Of a DNA stretch of 64,000 nucleotides, positions 10,603-22,600 are shown one piece after another. Below the pieces are notes generated by a model, which was not told where the DNA came from, did no database searches, and saw nothing but the letters and a program-made list of their open reading frames with translations. The stretch's first letter is position 1. The number at the start of each line of letters is the position of its first letter. The position numbers and the translations under genes are program-made. The stretch lies in contig OY987305.1 of assembly GCA_963920635.1 (NCBI GenBank), forward strand, positions 9,525,153-9,589,152, written 5' to 3'. This DNA is from Pseudeuparius sepicola (Eukaryota > Arthropoda > Insecta > Coleoptera > Anthribidae).

Positions 10603-13550
10603 ATTAATCTCAAGTTTTATTAGGTAAAGCTTACTTATAGAAAAAATCATACAATAATGACTTACTTTAGTGTAGATTTCCGAGTTTTTATTGACGATTT
10701 TGAGACTCTTTAGTGCCCATTAAAAAAAGTAATTTATTCATAACGATATCATTCTTAACTCATAAGATTTTAATTTACAAGTAGAGTCTTTCAATTTTCA
10801 AAACTGGTTGAACAATATTTCCGAAGCAATAAAAAAATTTACTACTGAAGAAATTCAGCCCGACGAATACTCAAGTAGTTTATTTTAAATTTCAGTAACA
10901 ATATTAAATAAGGCACCACAGTCCATTAGTAATCGGAAGAAAAATATATCAGTATTTACATGTGTTTACGGTTTGTTGTGGTTAAATAACTATTATTTAA
11001 AAGCCGTTTTTGACTGATTTATCTACCTGTTGATATGGTGTAACCTAGACTGTCGTCATTTATTTGAACCTATGAAATAGAATATAATGACCTTTATCTT
11101 CGCTATTTTCAAAAGCCAAAAATATGCTATTAGCAATTTAAAACTATTATAAGCCTAGAAGCAAAAGACCAAGGTTGCTGTTAAAATAAAATATTTGTCA
11201 CTTCCGGTTAGACCGGAACTAACGATACTGGCAAAATTAGACAGACATAATATTTACATAATTTTAAAATTGGAAGCAATATTTTCTTATCATCCACATC
11301 ACTCAAGAAAGTAGTTCTGGGTCGAAAAACGCTCGAAAATCCCTAGACAGACGGCCGCTTTTATCCCGTTACGTAAAGGTGCTTCTAAAAATACGCGGCT
11401 CTCGAAATTGGGGTTGGGACAATAAAACTTTGACCCAGATGAGCAAGCCTGTTGAGGGAAGTACAAATGCACGGCCTGTGAGTCATCCCGACTAAATCCG
11501 TGTGCCGATACCTACTTGGGTTTATTTTCGAGGCGCAGCTGGTGTCAAGACAGGCGGGCCTAGCGTACGTTGCACCTGGTTTATAAAAATCCTTTGGGCC
11601 GGAGACGGGCCCCATTTGAACCAAGTATATTTAGAGGGACCTCAAACGGCGAGGAGTTTTCGCGTTTTGCGTCGGGAAATATGAGTCCAGGGGCTAACTT
11701 CCTAATAGTCAACTGAGACCCAATGTCTCAATGTTCCGACTGATATGTAGTTAGGAAAGCAGACTGGGAAATTGTACAGATCAATAATACCGTAGACTTA
11801 TTTATTTATTTATAAAAATTGTGTGTACTCTGTGCAAAAAATGGCGGTCGTTTATTTATTAAGGACGCGTTTGTCATTACGTAATAATTGTGATCATTAT
11901 CGAAACATCAATCACCTCGCACCGAAAACCAAGACGCCTAGAGATTCGCTGCTATCTCTCAGAAACCAGGCGTCCAACGACCCTGAGTGACTCACTGTGC
12001 CTTTTAACATTTTTTCGCGCAATTTCGAAATGCTAGTAATAAGACATTCTCGCGCAGTTTGATTTAAAAACTAGGTAAGTATCTTATCTAATCTTTGCAC
12101 AAGCCTATACTTAAACTTGCTTCTAATAGTATTTTTTGTCTAGAAACAGATGCGCAGCTAGTATAACGTTTAATAACACTGACTCAGACAAGGCATATAA
12201 TACATAATGTTGCTAAACAGATGTACAAAAAATCGTACGTAATGTTTACCGCAAATATTTATCGATCATTTATCGATGGAAAAAGAAAATGAGAGAACCT
12301 ATTCATGGGTCGGCAAAAATAACACCTTAGTTTTCCGTTACGATCTAAAAATCTAGATAAAGTCACAGTCATCGTTCCAAGGCTGCAACACCACTGTTTC
12401 TGCAAAGGACTTATGAAACAAATTGTGCGTATTAGTCACGCACACCATACCCATTATTTGGTGCCACGGTACTGTTGTCATTGGTTTTTGAACCATTCCG
12501 AACAGTTCAACAGCAAAAAGTTAAAAAGTTAACAATGTTACTGATATATATGACCGCGTTTGTGTTGCAAAAAAAACCTAGTTTCTGCTTTTCCAACTTT
12601 GTCATTATCAGATCCCTATGATGCAGTATAAACTAATATGCACACATTATGACTATACGACTAGGGAGAGTCTGATACCATGTCTAAACAGTCCCTGGTC
12701 CCCTGGTGGGTGACTAATACTGCACACATGTCCCTTTTAATGTACAAACAGATAAACTACTTACTTTATCTACCCTGTTTCTACATCCACCGCAAATAGA
12801 GGTTATGTTCTCCTGCAGATAACATCGTGTCAATAAAACGAAAAACGATTTCAGATTACAACGTCGAGTGTTATTAATAACTTTCGACGATTTTCTGAGA
12901 AACGAGCCAATGGGAATAGACAGTTAGGAGATTTTTAAAAGAAAAAAAGTGTTATCGACACTTGGAATGAATAAATCTAATTTTCAATCGATTAAAAATA
13001 TAGGTTTTATGACAAATTTTGGAGAAGCTAATCTCGACCGTTGAAGCCAAATGTTCTAGATCTAAAAAATGCAATAAATTTAAATTTAGAATTAATTTGG
13101 GGTTTTATATTTTTACCTAGCTCTTGAAGATTAAATATCTATCAAAAAGTTTTTATGACTATAGTTATTCTAAAATCGGGCACCCAATAATATCGAATGT
13201 GTGTATGCTACCATTTGTCTGCAAAACATGTCTTGATGAAATGTTTCTTTGTTGTTCCAGAGGATGCAAGGAAAAATGGCTCGAGGGTGCTCGTCCACTG
13301 CCAAGCTGGCGTTTCGAGGAGTGCCACCATCGCAATTGCCTACATAATGAAGTACAAGCAGATGTCGATGGTAGAAGCCTACAAGAAAGTGAAGGAGGCA
13401 AGGCCGATCATATCTCCAAACCTGAACTTCATGGGCCAACTGCTGGAGCTGGAGCAAAGTTTAAAAAGTGATAGTGGAAGTAACAATAACCTCCAGTGCC
13501 GATGGAGCCAGCAATCGAGCGACGAAGTGACGCAGGGATGCAGCGTTTAA
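849..13550 (+). CDS. puc: Dual-specificity MAPK phosphatase, puckered/DUSP10 (MKP-5) type
   Basis: Four coding exons, 849-1005, 3085-3293, 3811-3958 and 13261-13550 (stop TAA), join with consistent phases (1, 0, 1) and give 267 residues. Exons 3 and 4 make the DSP catalytic domain: general-acid Asp154 in PATDSG, then the P-loop HCQAGVSRS with nucleophile Cys185 and Arg191. The tail [14 protein letters not shown] is typical of DUSP10/puckered. Family role: dephosphorylates JNK/p38-type MAP kinases at Thr and Tyr; in Drosophila, puckered is the feedback inhibitor of JNK. The protein is shorter than Drosophila Puckered and shows no rhodanese (MAPK-docking) domain. The start at 849 is the first ATG after an upstream TTG in frame; Met33 (945) is an alternative start. 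The 9.3 kb third intron is loaded with transposons and AP-1/CRE sites. Identity of the family is firm; orthology to puc rather than another MKP is likely. Confidence 0.88.
1251..1378. mobile_element. Small foldback MITE in intron 1
   Basis: The ends GGCGAG...CTCGCC are inverted, and ATATGTGATGGAATCCATCA near the left end is mirrored near the right end. Total 128 bp, non-coding, in the first intron of the phosphatase gene. Confidence 0.6.
2286..2310. repeat. (GGCGC)5 microsatellite
   Basis: Five perfect GGCGC units in an AT-rich intron. Confidence 0.9.
2417..2434. promoter_or_regulatory. CRE/ATF site, copy 1 of an 18-bp repeated motif
   Basis: GGATGACGTCACCCCGAA contains the palindromic CRE/ATF site TGACGTCA. 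The identical 18-mer recurs at 9957-9974 in intron 3 of the same gene, with unrelated sequence around it. Confidence 0.45.
2493..2763. promoter_or_regulatory. AP-1 site cluster, intron 1 of phosphatase gene
   Basis: Three perfect AP-1 heptamers: TGACTCA at 2493-2499, TGAGTCA at 2617-2623 and at 2757-2763. A perfect CRE (TGACGTCA) lies just before, at 2420-2427. AP-1 (Jun/Fos) acts downstream of JNK, and puckered is a known JNK/AP-1 target in Drosophila; function here is inferred. Confidence 0.5.
3405..3500. repeat. Dispersed repeat with GC-rich core, copy 1
   Basis: Holds a (GC)n run at 3411-3424 followed by CTGTCCTTTGTGCATATTAC and a tail resembling a segment at 58918-59040 in the same order. 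The two copies are diverged. Family unknown. Confidence 0.45.
4127..4408. promoter_or_regulatory. AP-1 and CRE sites, start of intron 3
   Basis: TGAGTCA at 4127-4133 and 4184-4190, and TGACGTCA at 4401-4408, within 450 bp downstream of exon 3 of the phosphatase gene. Another TGACGTCA (3839-3846) lies inside exon 3 itself. Confidence 0.45.
4702..5165. mobile_element. Foldback element in intron 3
   Basis: A segment around CATCGATGCTGAGTAGAATG (about 4712-4770) is mirrored at about 5097-5160, with arms of roughly 60 bp and a few mismatches, around some 330 bp of non-coding DNA. No target duplication identified. Confidence 0.5.
5658..6405. mobile_element. Non-autonomous hAT element with 8-bp target duplication
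   Basis: An exact 8-bp duplication GATAAATC flanks the element (5650-5657 and 6406-6413). The tips CTGTGATGTAA / TTACATCACTG are imperfect inverted repeats. Subterminal DNA is rich in GTATCTAGATAC-type repeats on both sides. A relic of a hAT transposase C-terminus lies inside on the minus strand (6079-6195). Total 748 bp. Confidence 0.82.
6079..6195 (-). pseudogene. hAT transposase C-terminal relic
   Basis: The minus strand reads [14 protein letters not shown] followed by a ...[19 protein letters not shown] segment, the conserved hAT C-terminal (dimerisation) block normally written SSAPVERxFSxxGxxxxxxRxxLxxxNxExLxxL. Only this about 39-codon fragment is left, so the copy cannot encode a working transposase. 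It shows that the surrounding 748-bp element is an internally deleted hAT copy. Confidence 0.75.
6993..8349. mobile_element. Long-TIR mariner-like deletion derivative
   Basis: Ends CAGAGTGAG / CTCACCCTG flanked by TA on both sides (6991-6992, 8350-8351). Inverted arms run for about 490-580 bp (about 6993-7480 and 7770-8349), the right arm carrying an extra ~100 bp. The centre keeps only a transposase fragment (7520-7709). Architecture matches the 2.3 kb element at 47199-49511, which has 534-bp TIRs. Confidence 0.75.
7520..7709 (+). pseudogene. Mariner-like (DD41D type) transposase C-terminal relic
   Basis: Reads [20 protein letters not shown] then [14 protein letters not shown], homologous to [20 protein letters not shown] in the transposase at 47837-48976. 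A frameshift at about 7636 is needed to continue into [20 protein letters not shown] before a stop at 7707-7709. Only the last catalytic Asp region and a short tail survive. Confidence 0.75.
8493..8512. repeat. Poly(C) tract
   Basis: Twenty consecutive C inside the hAT-like shell near its right end. Length is prone to sequencing error. Confidence 0.9.
9957..9974. promoter_or_regulatory. CRE/ATF site, copy 2 of the 18-bp motif
   Basis: GGATGACGTCACCCCGAA, identical to 2417-2434. Flanks of the two copies differ, which argues for a selected site more than a recent segmental copy. Confidence 0.45.
10515..10604. repeat. (AT)n microsatellite
   Basis: About 90 bp of near-perfect TA dinucleotide repeat in intron 3 of the phosphatase gene. 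Confidence 0.95.
11330..11690. other. GC-richer island in intron 3, possible enhancer or second promoter
   Basis: About 360 bp of mixed, non-repetitive, GC-richer sequence in a very AT-rich intron, with a perfect AP-1 site at 11479-11485 and a TTTATAAAAATC TATA-like stretch near 11580. No coding exon recognised and no repeat structure seen. A regulatory role is inference. Confidence 0.35.
11479..12186. promoter_or_regulatory. AP-1 site cluster in intron 3
   Basis: TGAGTCA at 11479-11485, TGACTCA at 11988-11994 (inside the nearly palindromic TGAGTGACTCACT) and TGACTCA at 12180-12186. These lie 1.1-1.8 kb upstream of the catalytic exon of the phosphatase gene. Confidence 0.45.
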
Positions 13551-14339
13551 AAGTATTTATCGGGATGATATTCATCGTCTGATCACCACAGGGTGCCTGT
13601 CAGGTTGAGTCGGCCATCCAGTTTCTTCGTCATTTCAATTCTTCCATGGCAGCATACAAATAAAAACTCGGGGGCCGGTTTTCGGACAGGCGCTTCGCCA
13701 TAGAGTTCCATTCTAGTCGTTTCTATTGGTCTTATGGCTGTGTACCATTAAAGATATTTGAAGTAATAGTGTGTGTGCTGTAATCGGTCATGTGGTAATT
13801 GTATCGTGAGAAGCAGCTTTATGAGGAAGGTACTCCAGCATCTCGATCTGTTTCAAAGAGCCTTATCGGGCACATTTTTTAACCACGTAGTGAACATCAT
13901 TATCACAAGCGTCATACCAGGATTGTTGTAAACGGAACTTGGTGTGAGTTGTACAGGAGGCAGGGTATTATAAATATCAAATGTGCCTTAGTACACGCTA
14001 ATAAATATCATCAAATTTTGTAAGAAATTTACACATTGTAAGTGAGGATAAGGCGGAGCAAGCGGAAAGTTAACCTTAAAAAGAATGGAACAGTATTAAC
14101 ACCAAGAAAGACAGACATAAATAGGAAAAGTATCTTGGTTTGTAAGCTAACAAACGATAATTCTGGATATTCCAGACTGTACAATTACCAAAGATATGTA
14201 GGTAGGAAAAATACTCTGTTGATATGAGAAATATGGCTGCGCGTGAAGTCGCAGTGGAAATTTGTGCGTTAATTCTTTATTTATTTTACCGTGTATGTAG
14301 TTCTAATTTAATTATGTAAGAGTATTGTTAGGTTTTCGG

Positions 14340-14345
14340 AATAAA
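14340..14345 (+). terminator. Candidate poly(A) signal of phosphatase gene
   Basis: AATAAA about 790 bp after the stop codon. Earlier candidates are AATAAA at 13659-13664 and 14000-14005. Which one is used cannot be decided from sequence. Confidence 0.35.
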
Positions 14346-16716
14346 CCGAAATATTTATCTGTAGAATTTAAAAATGCCATATTTAATAATATTTAACATT
14401 AGTTCGTTGACTGAAGGTTTTCACCCAACGATTAGTTGTTCATTCATAGTCAGCCATTTAGATTTCCTGAGCAGACTAGTAGCAATTGTTGAGCGAGTAC
14501 AAGGGTCCGTATAATTAACTGGAAGGATAGGGAATAATGACATTTTACCCAGGGTTTTGATAAATATATTATTGTGATTTCTAATAGTTGTTTTAAGTTG
14601 AAATAGTGCAGGTACTAGCAAGGAGGTAGGCGGAAGGCAGTAGTATATTTTATATCCATCTGCTTCAAAGATGTTTATATAGATGCAACTTGTTTATTTC
14701 GGAGTGCGACGAGTTACATGGTATCGTGGAAAAATGTGCCTTCACTTACATAGTAAACTAGATTGTATAAAGGTTAGACTGTAAAGAATGAAGTACTTGT
14801 AAAATGCAAGACTTATAATTACATAATATGTTATAAAAATTGTCTTTATTTTTCTACCATAGTTTAAACTCCCAAGTAGGTACTTCGAGAAACCTATTCA
14901 AAATCTTACTAAAACCACAGATCTATACAGCTGCGAAGCTATTATATATAGGTCTGTGCTAAAACCAAAGATGTACACAACCTATAGACACCCTTGTTTA
15001 TACGTCTCTGTATAAATAAGGTAGATACACAAAGAACCAGGGCATCACAGGAGTACGCAGCATGTCCCTTAATTTTTGAGCCGCTGGACAGACTACCAAG
15101 CACACAGATCGTATATACGATCTCTGTGATCCCAAGCATATAAAATTATTTGTATTTTATATGATCCCAAGACAAGCTTGTGCGGTGCGGCAAGTGCGAT
15201 AGAATCAAAGTGATTGTCTTTGAGCGGAAGTATGCTCTGGCGGAAGTGGGAAGGATAGACGGCACTCGCCAATGACCATTTAGAACCAGATGCTTCACCT
15301 ACTCGATACTAGATGGCGCAATTATCAATTTATTTGGAAAATCAGCCTTTTTCATATATCTAGGGTTGCATAAATAGTTGCCAAAACATCATAATGAGTA
15401 TTTGATTGTCTTTAATTTGGTCATCATCAAAATATTAACAGACTTTTCAAGACAGTGTCTATTTAAATTTGTACTGGGGCTGTATTTGTGGGTTGATTTT
15501 AGAAATCGGCCCACCAAATTAAAGACAACAAAAACAAAATATTCTTTGATGAACATTAGAAGCTACAGTATTCGAAAAAAGTTACTATTTCGCAAAAATT
15601 CTAAATAAATTTTTCTGTGGTTAGGGAAGGCAAATTGAGCATCAGCAAGTTCATAGCCTTCTATGCAAAAATAAAATTTTAAATAAATATTGACACAGCT
15701 GCACGTCAACATTTGACAGAAATGTCCTGGGGTACATTTATAATTTTATGCCATTGAATCCGAATATGTAAAAATATACAGGACATTAAAAATCCAAAGG
15801 TGACTTTATTAATGATAAAACCGAAAGTAGAAAAAATGTTACTATATTATGTAAAAAAACCCTTTTACATGAAACACTTGTACCCAAAATTTAAAATAGT
15901 ATTACCGGGGTATCGCCCATATTATAATACGAAATACGACCGATTAAAATCTACCCGCCTTTATAAACAGAAAGTTCTGTTTTTTCTGTACAGGACCGTT
16001 GAACTCCACAAAACACAAAAATCAGCCACCAAGTTCTGTGGAAGTGCCTTCAATTTATATACAGAAAATTCAATGAATAGGTTAGGTCCTTGAACACAGA
16101 ACACTAAATATTCAACTCTAGTGCGTTCGAAAATATGGGTGTTCGCGGAGCAATTCCGGACTATTAATGTAATAATTGTAATATAAAACAACCAGCAGTA
16201 TAACTTATTCTTGAGTAATCATCCGAAAATTCAATGACCTTTAACCATAATGGGGGAATAGAAGTCAGAGGTGTAGTCGGGAAAATCAATTCAGAAATAC
16301 AGAGTAGTATTAGTAAAGTATGTAGTGTGTGGTAAGCACAATTTACAAAAAAGCACACTCCACGGCACTGTAATATCCCTGATACAGCCAAAAAGAACTG
16401 CCCAATCGCCCCGACACTGCATCTATTTGACATAATCTATTCCCAAATGGCGGCTGCGCGAACAGGTGCGCAGAATTTTCCCGCCATGGTCAATTTTTGC
16501 TGGTTATTTTATATGCTCTGCTATTACTGTTAGTATTATTGGCGAGTTATTTGTTTGGGCCGATCGTAATAACCTTCGGAACCCAGTTCAAAATTACTCC
16601 ACGATTTCACGAATATAGCTATCATTGTTTTTATCCTTGTCTATCAAATATAAAAGGTTCCTATAAACGAGCTTTGTGTCGATGGTAGAAGCAATATTAG
16701 TTAATATCAGCGACGG

Positions 16717-16729
16717 CCAGAGGGCGCTA
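16717..16729. promoter_or_regulatory. CTCF-like motif between two convergent genes
   Basis: CCAGAGGGCGCTA resembles the CTCF core (AGRKGGCGC in insects) with one mismatch. It lies between the phosphatase and Past1 genes. A single motif match is weak evidence. Confidence 0.25.
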
Positions 16730-17453
16730 ACAGTGGTACGGCTTAAGTAATTATTCGTTACATTGGCGAATTGCGAAAATGACCGATTGGTTAATTTGGT
16801 TGAAATGTGCTGGGGGCGGGAAAATTTGACTTCAAGCATACTTTAAATAAAAATAAAAGTTTTCTTTATATTTTTTGGAAATGTTTTCCACGTGCAGTGG
16901 TTCTTCAAAGGTTAATAATTGTATGGCTTTATCAGTATTATTATGAATGGGTATAATAATATCATTGTTAAATTGATTTACTGGGATTTTAGCTCGTGTG
17001 CATTAACTGAAATTATTGTATACTGGTTGTCTTCAGGTCGCCTATAATAAAAATGGACTTTCGTGGTTTTGTTTACTAATAGGTAAATAAGGTAAGGGTG
17101 AAAGTCGAACAAAATTATCGGAATTCCCGTATCCGTATTTAGTTCTTGTGGAGCGGGAATATTGGATGTAAACTTTATTGTTGTTTGGCCTAAACTTGTC
17201 TTAACCTGTCGATTAATAATTTTATATTAGGATTTTTAATTTGGGCCAGGGTTATTCCTTTACCTGCTTTAATTTCTATTTAGGTACCTGCTCCTTAATA
17301 TTAATAGGTTATCAATTGTAATTTACTAATTGTCCTACACTCACTGGGATTACTACGGTTTTACTAGGGTTTTCCATAGTACTTGAGCGAATGCTATCCT
17401 AGCTCTATCGGGAAAAAAGTCGGACCTAGCCGCAAATGGTAACGAAGACAAAA

Positions 17454-17550
17454 TAATAGTAATTGCCCCCTCCCCCGCACAAACATTCAGTTGCTTCCGG
17501 GGTACTCCTAGTTTGGAGTATTATGAGGGTGAGAATTATTATTATTATAA
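17454..17550 (+). repeat. Dispersed repeat, copy 1
   Basis: The ~95-bp segment containing TTGCTTCCGGGGTACTCC and TAGTTTGGAGTATTATGAGG recurs inverted at 63688-63790. A shorter related stretch, TTTGGAGTGTTGTGAGGGTG, occurs at about 44635. Probably a low-copy transposon fragment; family unknown. Confidence 0.55.
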
Positions 17551-18586
17551 AAACAATTGCTTACATTAGTTTTCATATAGCTGGGAATGAGTCAAAGCCA
17601 AAATTAATTCCCATGCTCTCACTTTTGTTTTCAGTACCCACATTAAGTATACTTTGTAGGTATACTGGGGTAACCGACCAAGCCTACTTTTAGGTATAGA
17701 CTATTCACCGTCTATTATTACATGTACATTCATATAATTATACACATTATATGGCTGCAATTTAGTATTTTAGATAAGCAGGTCCTACATAAAATACCTA
17801 TGTAAAATAAATAAAATTAGCCTTCAATTTCCAGCATTTTAAAGTGTCAATATCTAGGTACCTATATATATTATTTGCTTATCCATTATTTGCTGCAATA
17901 TAAAAACTGAATCACACCGATTGCATAACGCTATGTTGAAAATGAAGTGTGACACTCCTAATTCAATGTAATTGATTTTATCTGATTCGGTTTAAATTAA
18001 TAATTTAGATCACAACTTTATTTGTGGATTGATACTCTAGGTATGGAGAAATAACACAATCCGTAAATGACAAGTTTTTATTAAATTATAAATTTTTACA
18101 AAATTTCCATTGCTTCAAAGGGAATAAATGAACAAATAAAAATAAATGGAATAACAAAACTTAAATATTGTTCCTACAAGTGCTTAAACTATAAAATAAA
18201 TACAGTCGGAGGATATAATATAGAATATACAAAAGTTGTTTTTATAAATTTTATATTAACATAATAATTTAAACTGTTTGGGCAGCTGACTGGGTTAGGT
18301 TTTCAACCCAAAACAATTAAAAAAATATTTTATCTACATTGATATAATACAAATATACACAGTACATAATATGATATCACATTGTTAGCTTCAAATTGTT
18401 GCCAATATAGGTTTATGCAGGTCAAACAAAACAATTTATTTGCTTATAGGTATCTCGAAAGACTTGAATAAAATACAAATTTAAATAAAGAAGTGATGTT
18501 AATAATCTCAATAAATTGAATTTTGAAATAACTCTATTGTATTGTTAGGGATGAGAATTGCGTGACACTCCCAGATTTATAGAAAT

Positions 18587-18910
18587 TTCTGAAATCCATG
18601 TCTAAATTAGCAAAGATTTTTACAAATCTCAATAGGTATTTCACTTCATTTTATGGTTTTTACGAATATCATGCGATTTTAAGGGAGTTTGAGATTTCAC
18701 CAGATTTTAGGAATTTTGTCAGATTTCATGAGTTTAGAGATTCCAAACGTTCATATTTGATTTTATCGAATACGGCTTGGACTTTTTTGGATTTCAAAGC
18801 TTTCTAGAAATTTTTAAGATTTCACAACATTTGTAGGGATTTTAAGGATTTTGCGAGATATCAGAGATTTTAAAGAAGTCAAGCAAACTGTAATCAGATT
18901 TCAGCAGTGT
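18587..18910. repeat. Degenerate short-period repeat
   Basis: Many imperfect copies of TTTNAGATTTC-like words at irregular 12-30 bp spacing. No coding potential seen. Confidence 0.45.
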
Positions 18911-19604
18911 CACACCCACACCCCTTGTTATATAATCATTTATGTTATGGCATTTAAAAACAAAATATAAGAATGATATTTTCAGCTCCAAATTATTCTT
19001 GCCAATAGAACAATTTGTTTGGAGGTATTACCCGAAAGAGTTGAATAACATATAATAGAAATTTAAATAAGCAAGTGATGTTTGTAATCCCAATAATTTA
19101 ACTAATCTTAGTAGATTGACTTAGAAGAATTAGCGTATTGCAAACAAATTTATTTTGCTGAATTCAAAAACAAAACATGAAAAATCAACACTAGTTGAAA
19201 AAGCTCCCAAAATGAATTGTATAAATTGATGCATTGTTATATATTTTTAAGAAGCTTCACATGGAGAACTTATTAATCTAAAGATAGTAATTATTCTTGT
19301 ATGATGATAATGAATAAATTGAAATATGCAGTAGGATGCACAATATTTCAGTCTTCATTTACGTGCAAAAATGCAGAAAAATATGGCTAGGAATATTTAC
19401 AAACAACTTCATAAACTCAACATGATTTAACGGTATTGGACGTGGTAAATTTCCTCTAAGAATAAAATTGTGTGCATCTTAAAGCATATATTCGGTGGGC
19501 TGGTAAAAAGGTCATGCAATGCTGATACAGGCACCAAGATGCTTATGACTATTCTGGTAAATAGCACTTGTGGATAATAAATAAATATCGCAAATAGGAA
19601 TAAA

Positions 19605-22600
19605 TCAGCGCTTTGTAGGTGGTATTAGATGTGTTGGTAATTCTGCAGGTAAATCGTTTCCATCGATTTTCACGTTTATCAGGTGCATCGCCAGCGCAAA
19701 TTCTTCAGAATCTAACATTCCATCTTTATCTACGTCTGCCAATTTCCAAACTTTACTTAGCACGACATTTGGTAGTTTTGATTTAACCATCTCCTTTTTG
19801 GCAGCTACAACCATTTAATATGATTAGTTTCCTCTAAATTTATATCATAGCTAATTTCTTAATTAAAAAATAAATCTTAAAGGATTAAACAGTTCAGTAT
19901 TATGATTGACAGACAATACCTAAGTAAAATAAGAAAACCAGTGAAGCGACATTTGAACATTTCGTAGATTAGTGGGCGTAGCAAAATCTATTTTCAAAAT
20001 TAACTCATTGGTCAACCTAATGACCAGAACAATGAAATACAAAAAAAATCACGTCCTCATTAAAAAAAAAATAGGCCGATAAAGAGCTTGAAATTTCTAA
20101 CCACAAAACAAGTTTTTGCAATCTACATTTCAACCAAGTATTTTTGAATACCTTACCTGAAATTTCGAAATAATTTTGTGCAATTCAAGGAGCATGAATC
20201 TGCAGTATGCACCTGTACTGAGAATTTATTTGACGTGAAACCGTAAAAGAAGACTCAAAACGACTAGCTTCATATATGTAAATAGATCTATGTAATCATG
20301 CTTAAAAGGAAGTAGGAAATGAATGCAAACTCTCGAGGACTTACTAATCAAGTAGTTATGTGCTAAATCAATTCATTAAAATTAATGTTACATCTGGAGC
20401 ATCTCTCAAGATAAATTCATCTAATCTTAGAACCACTATTATTGTCATTTTATTAACTTTTTCTTGTATTCATACATGAAAAGTTAAATTTTTTTAACCT
20501 TGAAAATTTCTAAAAATAGCAAAACACTGGATATCAAATTTTAAATTTCCTAAATTGCCATTACAAAATAAAAAATGGGTTTTACACTCAAGCATGGGTA
20601 CTATTAGGGAAAAAGGAGTCCAAGTCCATAATGAAGTTCATATTTACTTTTATGCAAAGTAATCTAACTTTATATTAGGTAGTTAGTTGTAAAATATTTC
20701 TATAGGCACAAAGATTTACAAGAAAAGGTGATTAAGTACAAATTCAATACAGTAATAATTGTGCACTCATAATTATTTGTTATTTGTAAATATTTAGACC
20801 ATGAGCCTCATTTTGTAACCGAATATTAACAATAAATGAGTTTGTTGAAATAGTAAAAATGTCTATTTCAATAATGGTGTCACAAATGTGCGTAAAAGTT
20901 TATTACAAACACAATAAAATCAAATAATTTCTACTTTACTCAATCCCAAAGGGTGGAACCTCTCCCTATGAAACGGATCCTATTAACCCAAATAAATCAT
21001 GATTTTTATTTTTAGCCTACACACCACACCACCACCCCTTCCTCCAAAAATAATAATCATAATAAAACCCCTAATAAATCTGAAAATAATTACTGTAATT
21101 TCTATGCTTTGTTAACCTCCCAGCTATTTAATATTCAGATAAATGAATTAAATTAGGTTTAATATTTTTAATAGGCCGAATAAAGTATAATGGTAAATTG
21201 AAACCTATATTATATATAAAATTATGCTGAAACTTTATAAAATCTAAACATATTTTGACGCAGCAAACCAAAAGAATTATTTTTTATCCAATTAATATAA
21301 TACTACCTACCTACTGTATTTTCTAAAAATATTATGTAACCTTTTATTTTTTATTGGCTTAGACTTGGACTTTATAGGTAGGTAGGTATCAGTGTAAACA
21401 CCTTATCAATATGACAAATATTAGCTACTCATTATCACAGTCCTAAAGATTACTTTGCCATGCCGAAAGTTCAGATCTGATAGATGACTAATTGTGTAAT
21501 TAAGGATTTTCCAAATGGATTAAGTTCAATTTTTACCATGACTGTCCATGACTTAGGTACTTATCTGTTGTACCTACTCCTACATGTACCTACCTATAAA
21601 AAACGGGGCATACTGTGAACTATTAAACAGATATTATAATTAGGTAAAACATATGTGCATATTTTAAATATTTAGGTAATTCGCCAGTATTTACCTAAAA
21701 CTAATATATTATACTCACCCATTCCAGATACTTTCCCATCAACCGGGTTCAATGTATCGAAAATTTCATCATACTTCTTCTTTTCTCTATTGACGATCCA
21801 GTCAAATTCACCAGCCCCTGCATCAATTCCTTCTCCTCTCTTATAACCAAATGGTGATTCAGTATCCTCGACATTATTGAAAGCCCCACCCTGAATTGTG
21901 TGGTTAACTGTGTTATTAGTTTTGTTTTCTTCAAGTGGTATTTGTGACATTAGAGTTGAAATATCATCTGCCAGCATCCTGTCGACAATGTCAAGCAATT
22001 TAGGTTTCAGAGGATTAAATTTGCTGAAGTCAAGATTAACAAGAACCTCTTGCATTTTCTTGATTTCTGGAAAATCTCCTAATGAAATTTGATGTTCCCT
22101 TTGCAATTTATCATATATGCTTCCCAGATTCTTAATCAAGTCCTTTTTCTTAGAATCCTTTCCAAATACGCTCGGCATTTCCTTCCTCAATTCAGCGATT
22201 ATGTACGCATGAACTTTAGCCAGCCTTGCTCGTTTGATAAGGTCATTGAGCTTCCTCAACGCTGCGTTTCTTGGTAGGGATTGTAAATCTTTAAATAAAT
22301 CTTGTTCTTCAGCCTCAAATAGTTTTCTGTTGACATCGTACCTGAGCGGTTGATCCCAGAATGAACCGATATACACGCGAGCTACTTCAGGAGTTTGTAA
22401 GACTTTTCCAAGTGACCACATAAGAGCACCATACACTCTCATAAGTTGTTGATGATCGATCATGTCGGCTTTGTTCAAAACAATCCGGATTTTGTCATCG
22501 TGGCCTCGCAGTGCTTCGATGGAACGGCGGAATTCATCTGATATATCAAGTTTGTGTGCATCGAACAACAGAATTATCCTATCGACTCTTTCAGCGAACC

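Larger units (their letters stand above)
13551..19604. other. 3' UTR of phosphatase gene, intergenic DNA and 3' UTR of Past1
   Basis: The phosphatase (plus) and Past1 (minus) genes converge here. I see no further coding exon. Contents: probable 3' UTR to about 14.35 kb, a repeat fragment at 17454-17550 shared with 63688-63790, a CTCF-like motif at 16717-16729, and a degenerate T/A-rich short-period repeat at 18587-18910. Confidence 0.4.

Noticed and set aside
10422..10607. Open frame ending in a long Tyr-Ile run
   Set aside because: It is the translation of the (AT)n microsatellite; the same holds for frames over 26137-26204.
14042..14227. Basic 61-codon frame downstream of the phosphatase stop
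   Set aside because: It lies in the probable 3' UTR, before candidate poly(A) signals; low-complexity Lys/Arg content only.
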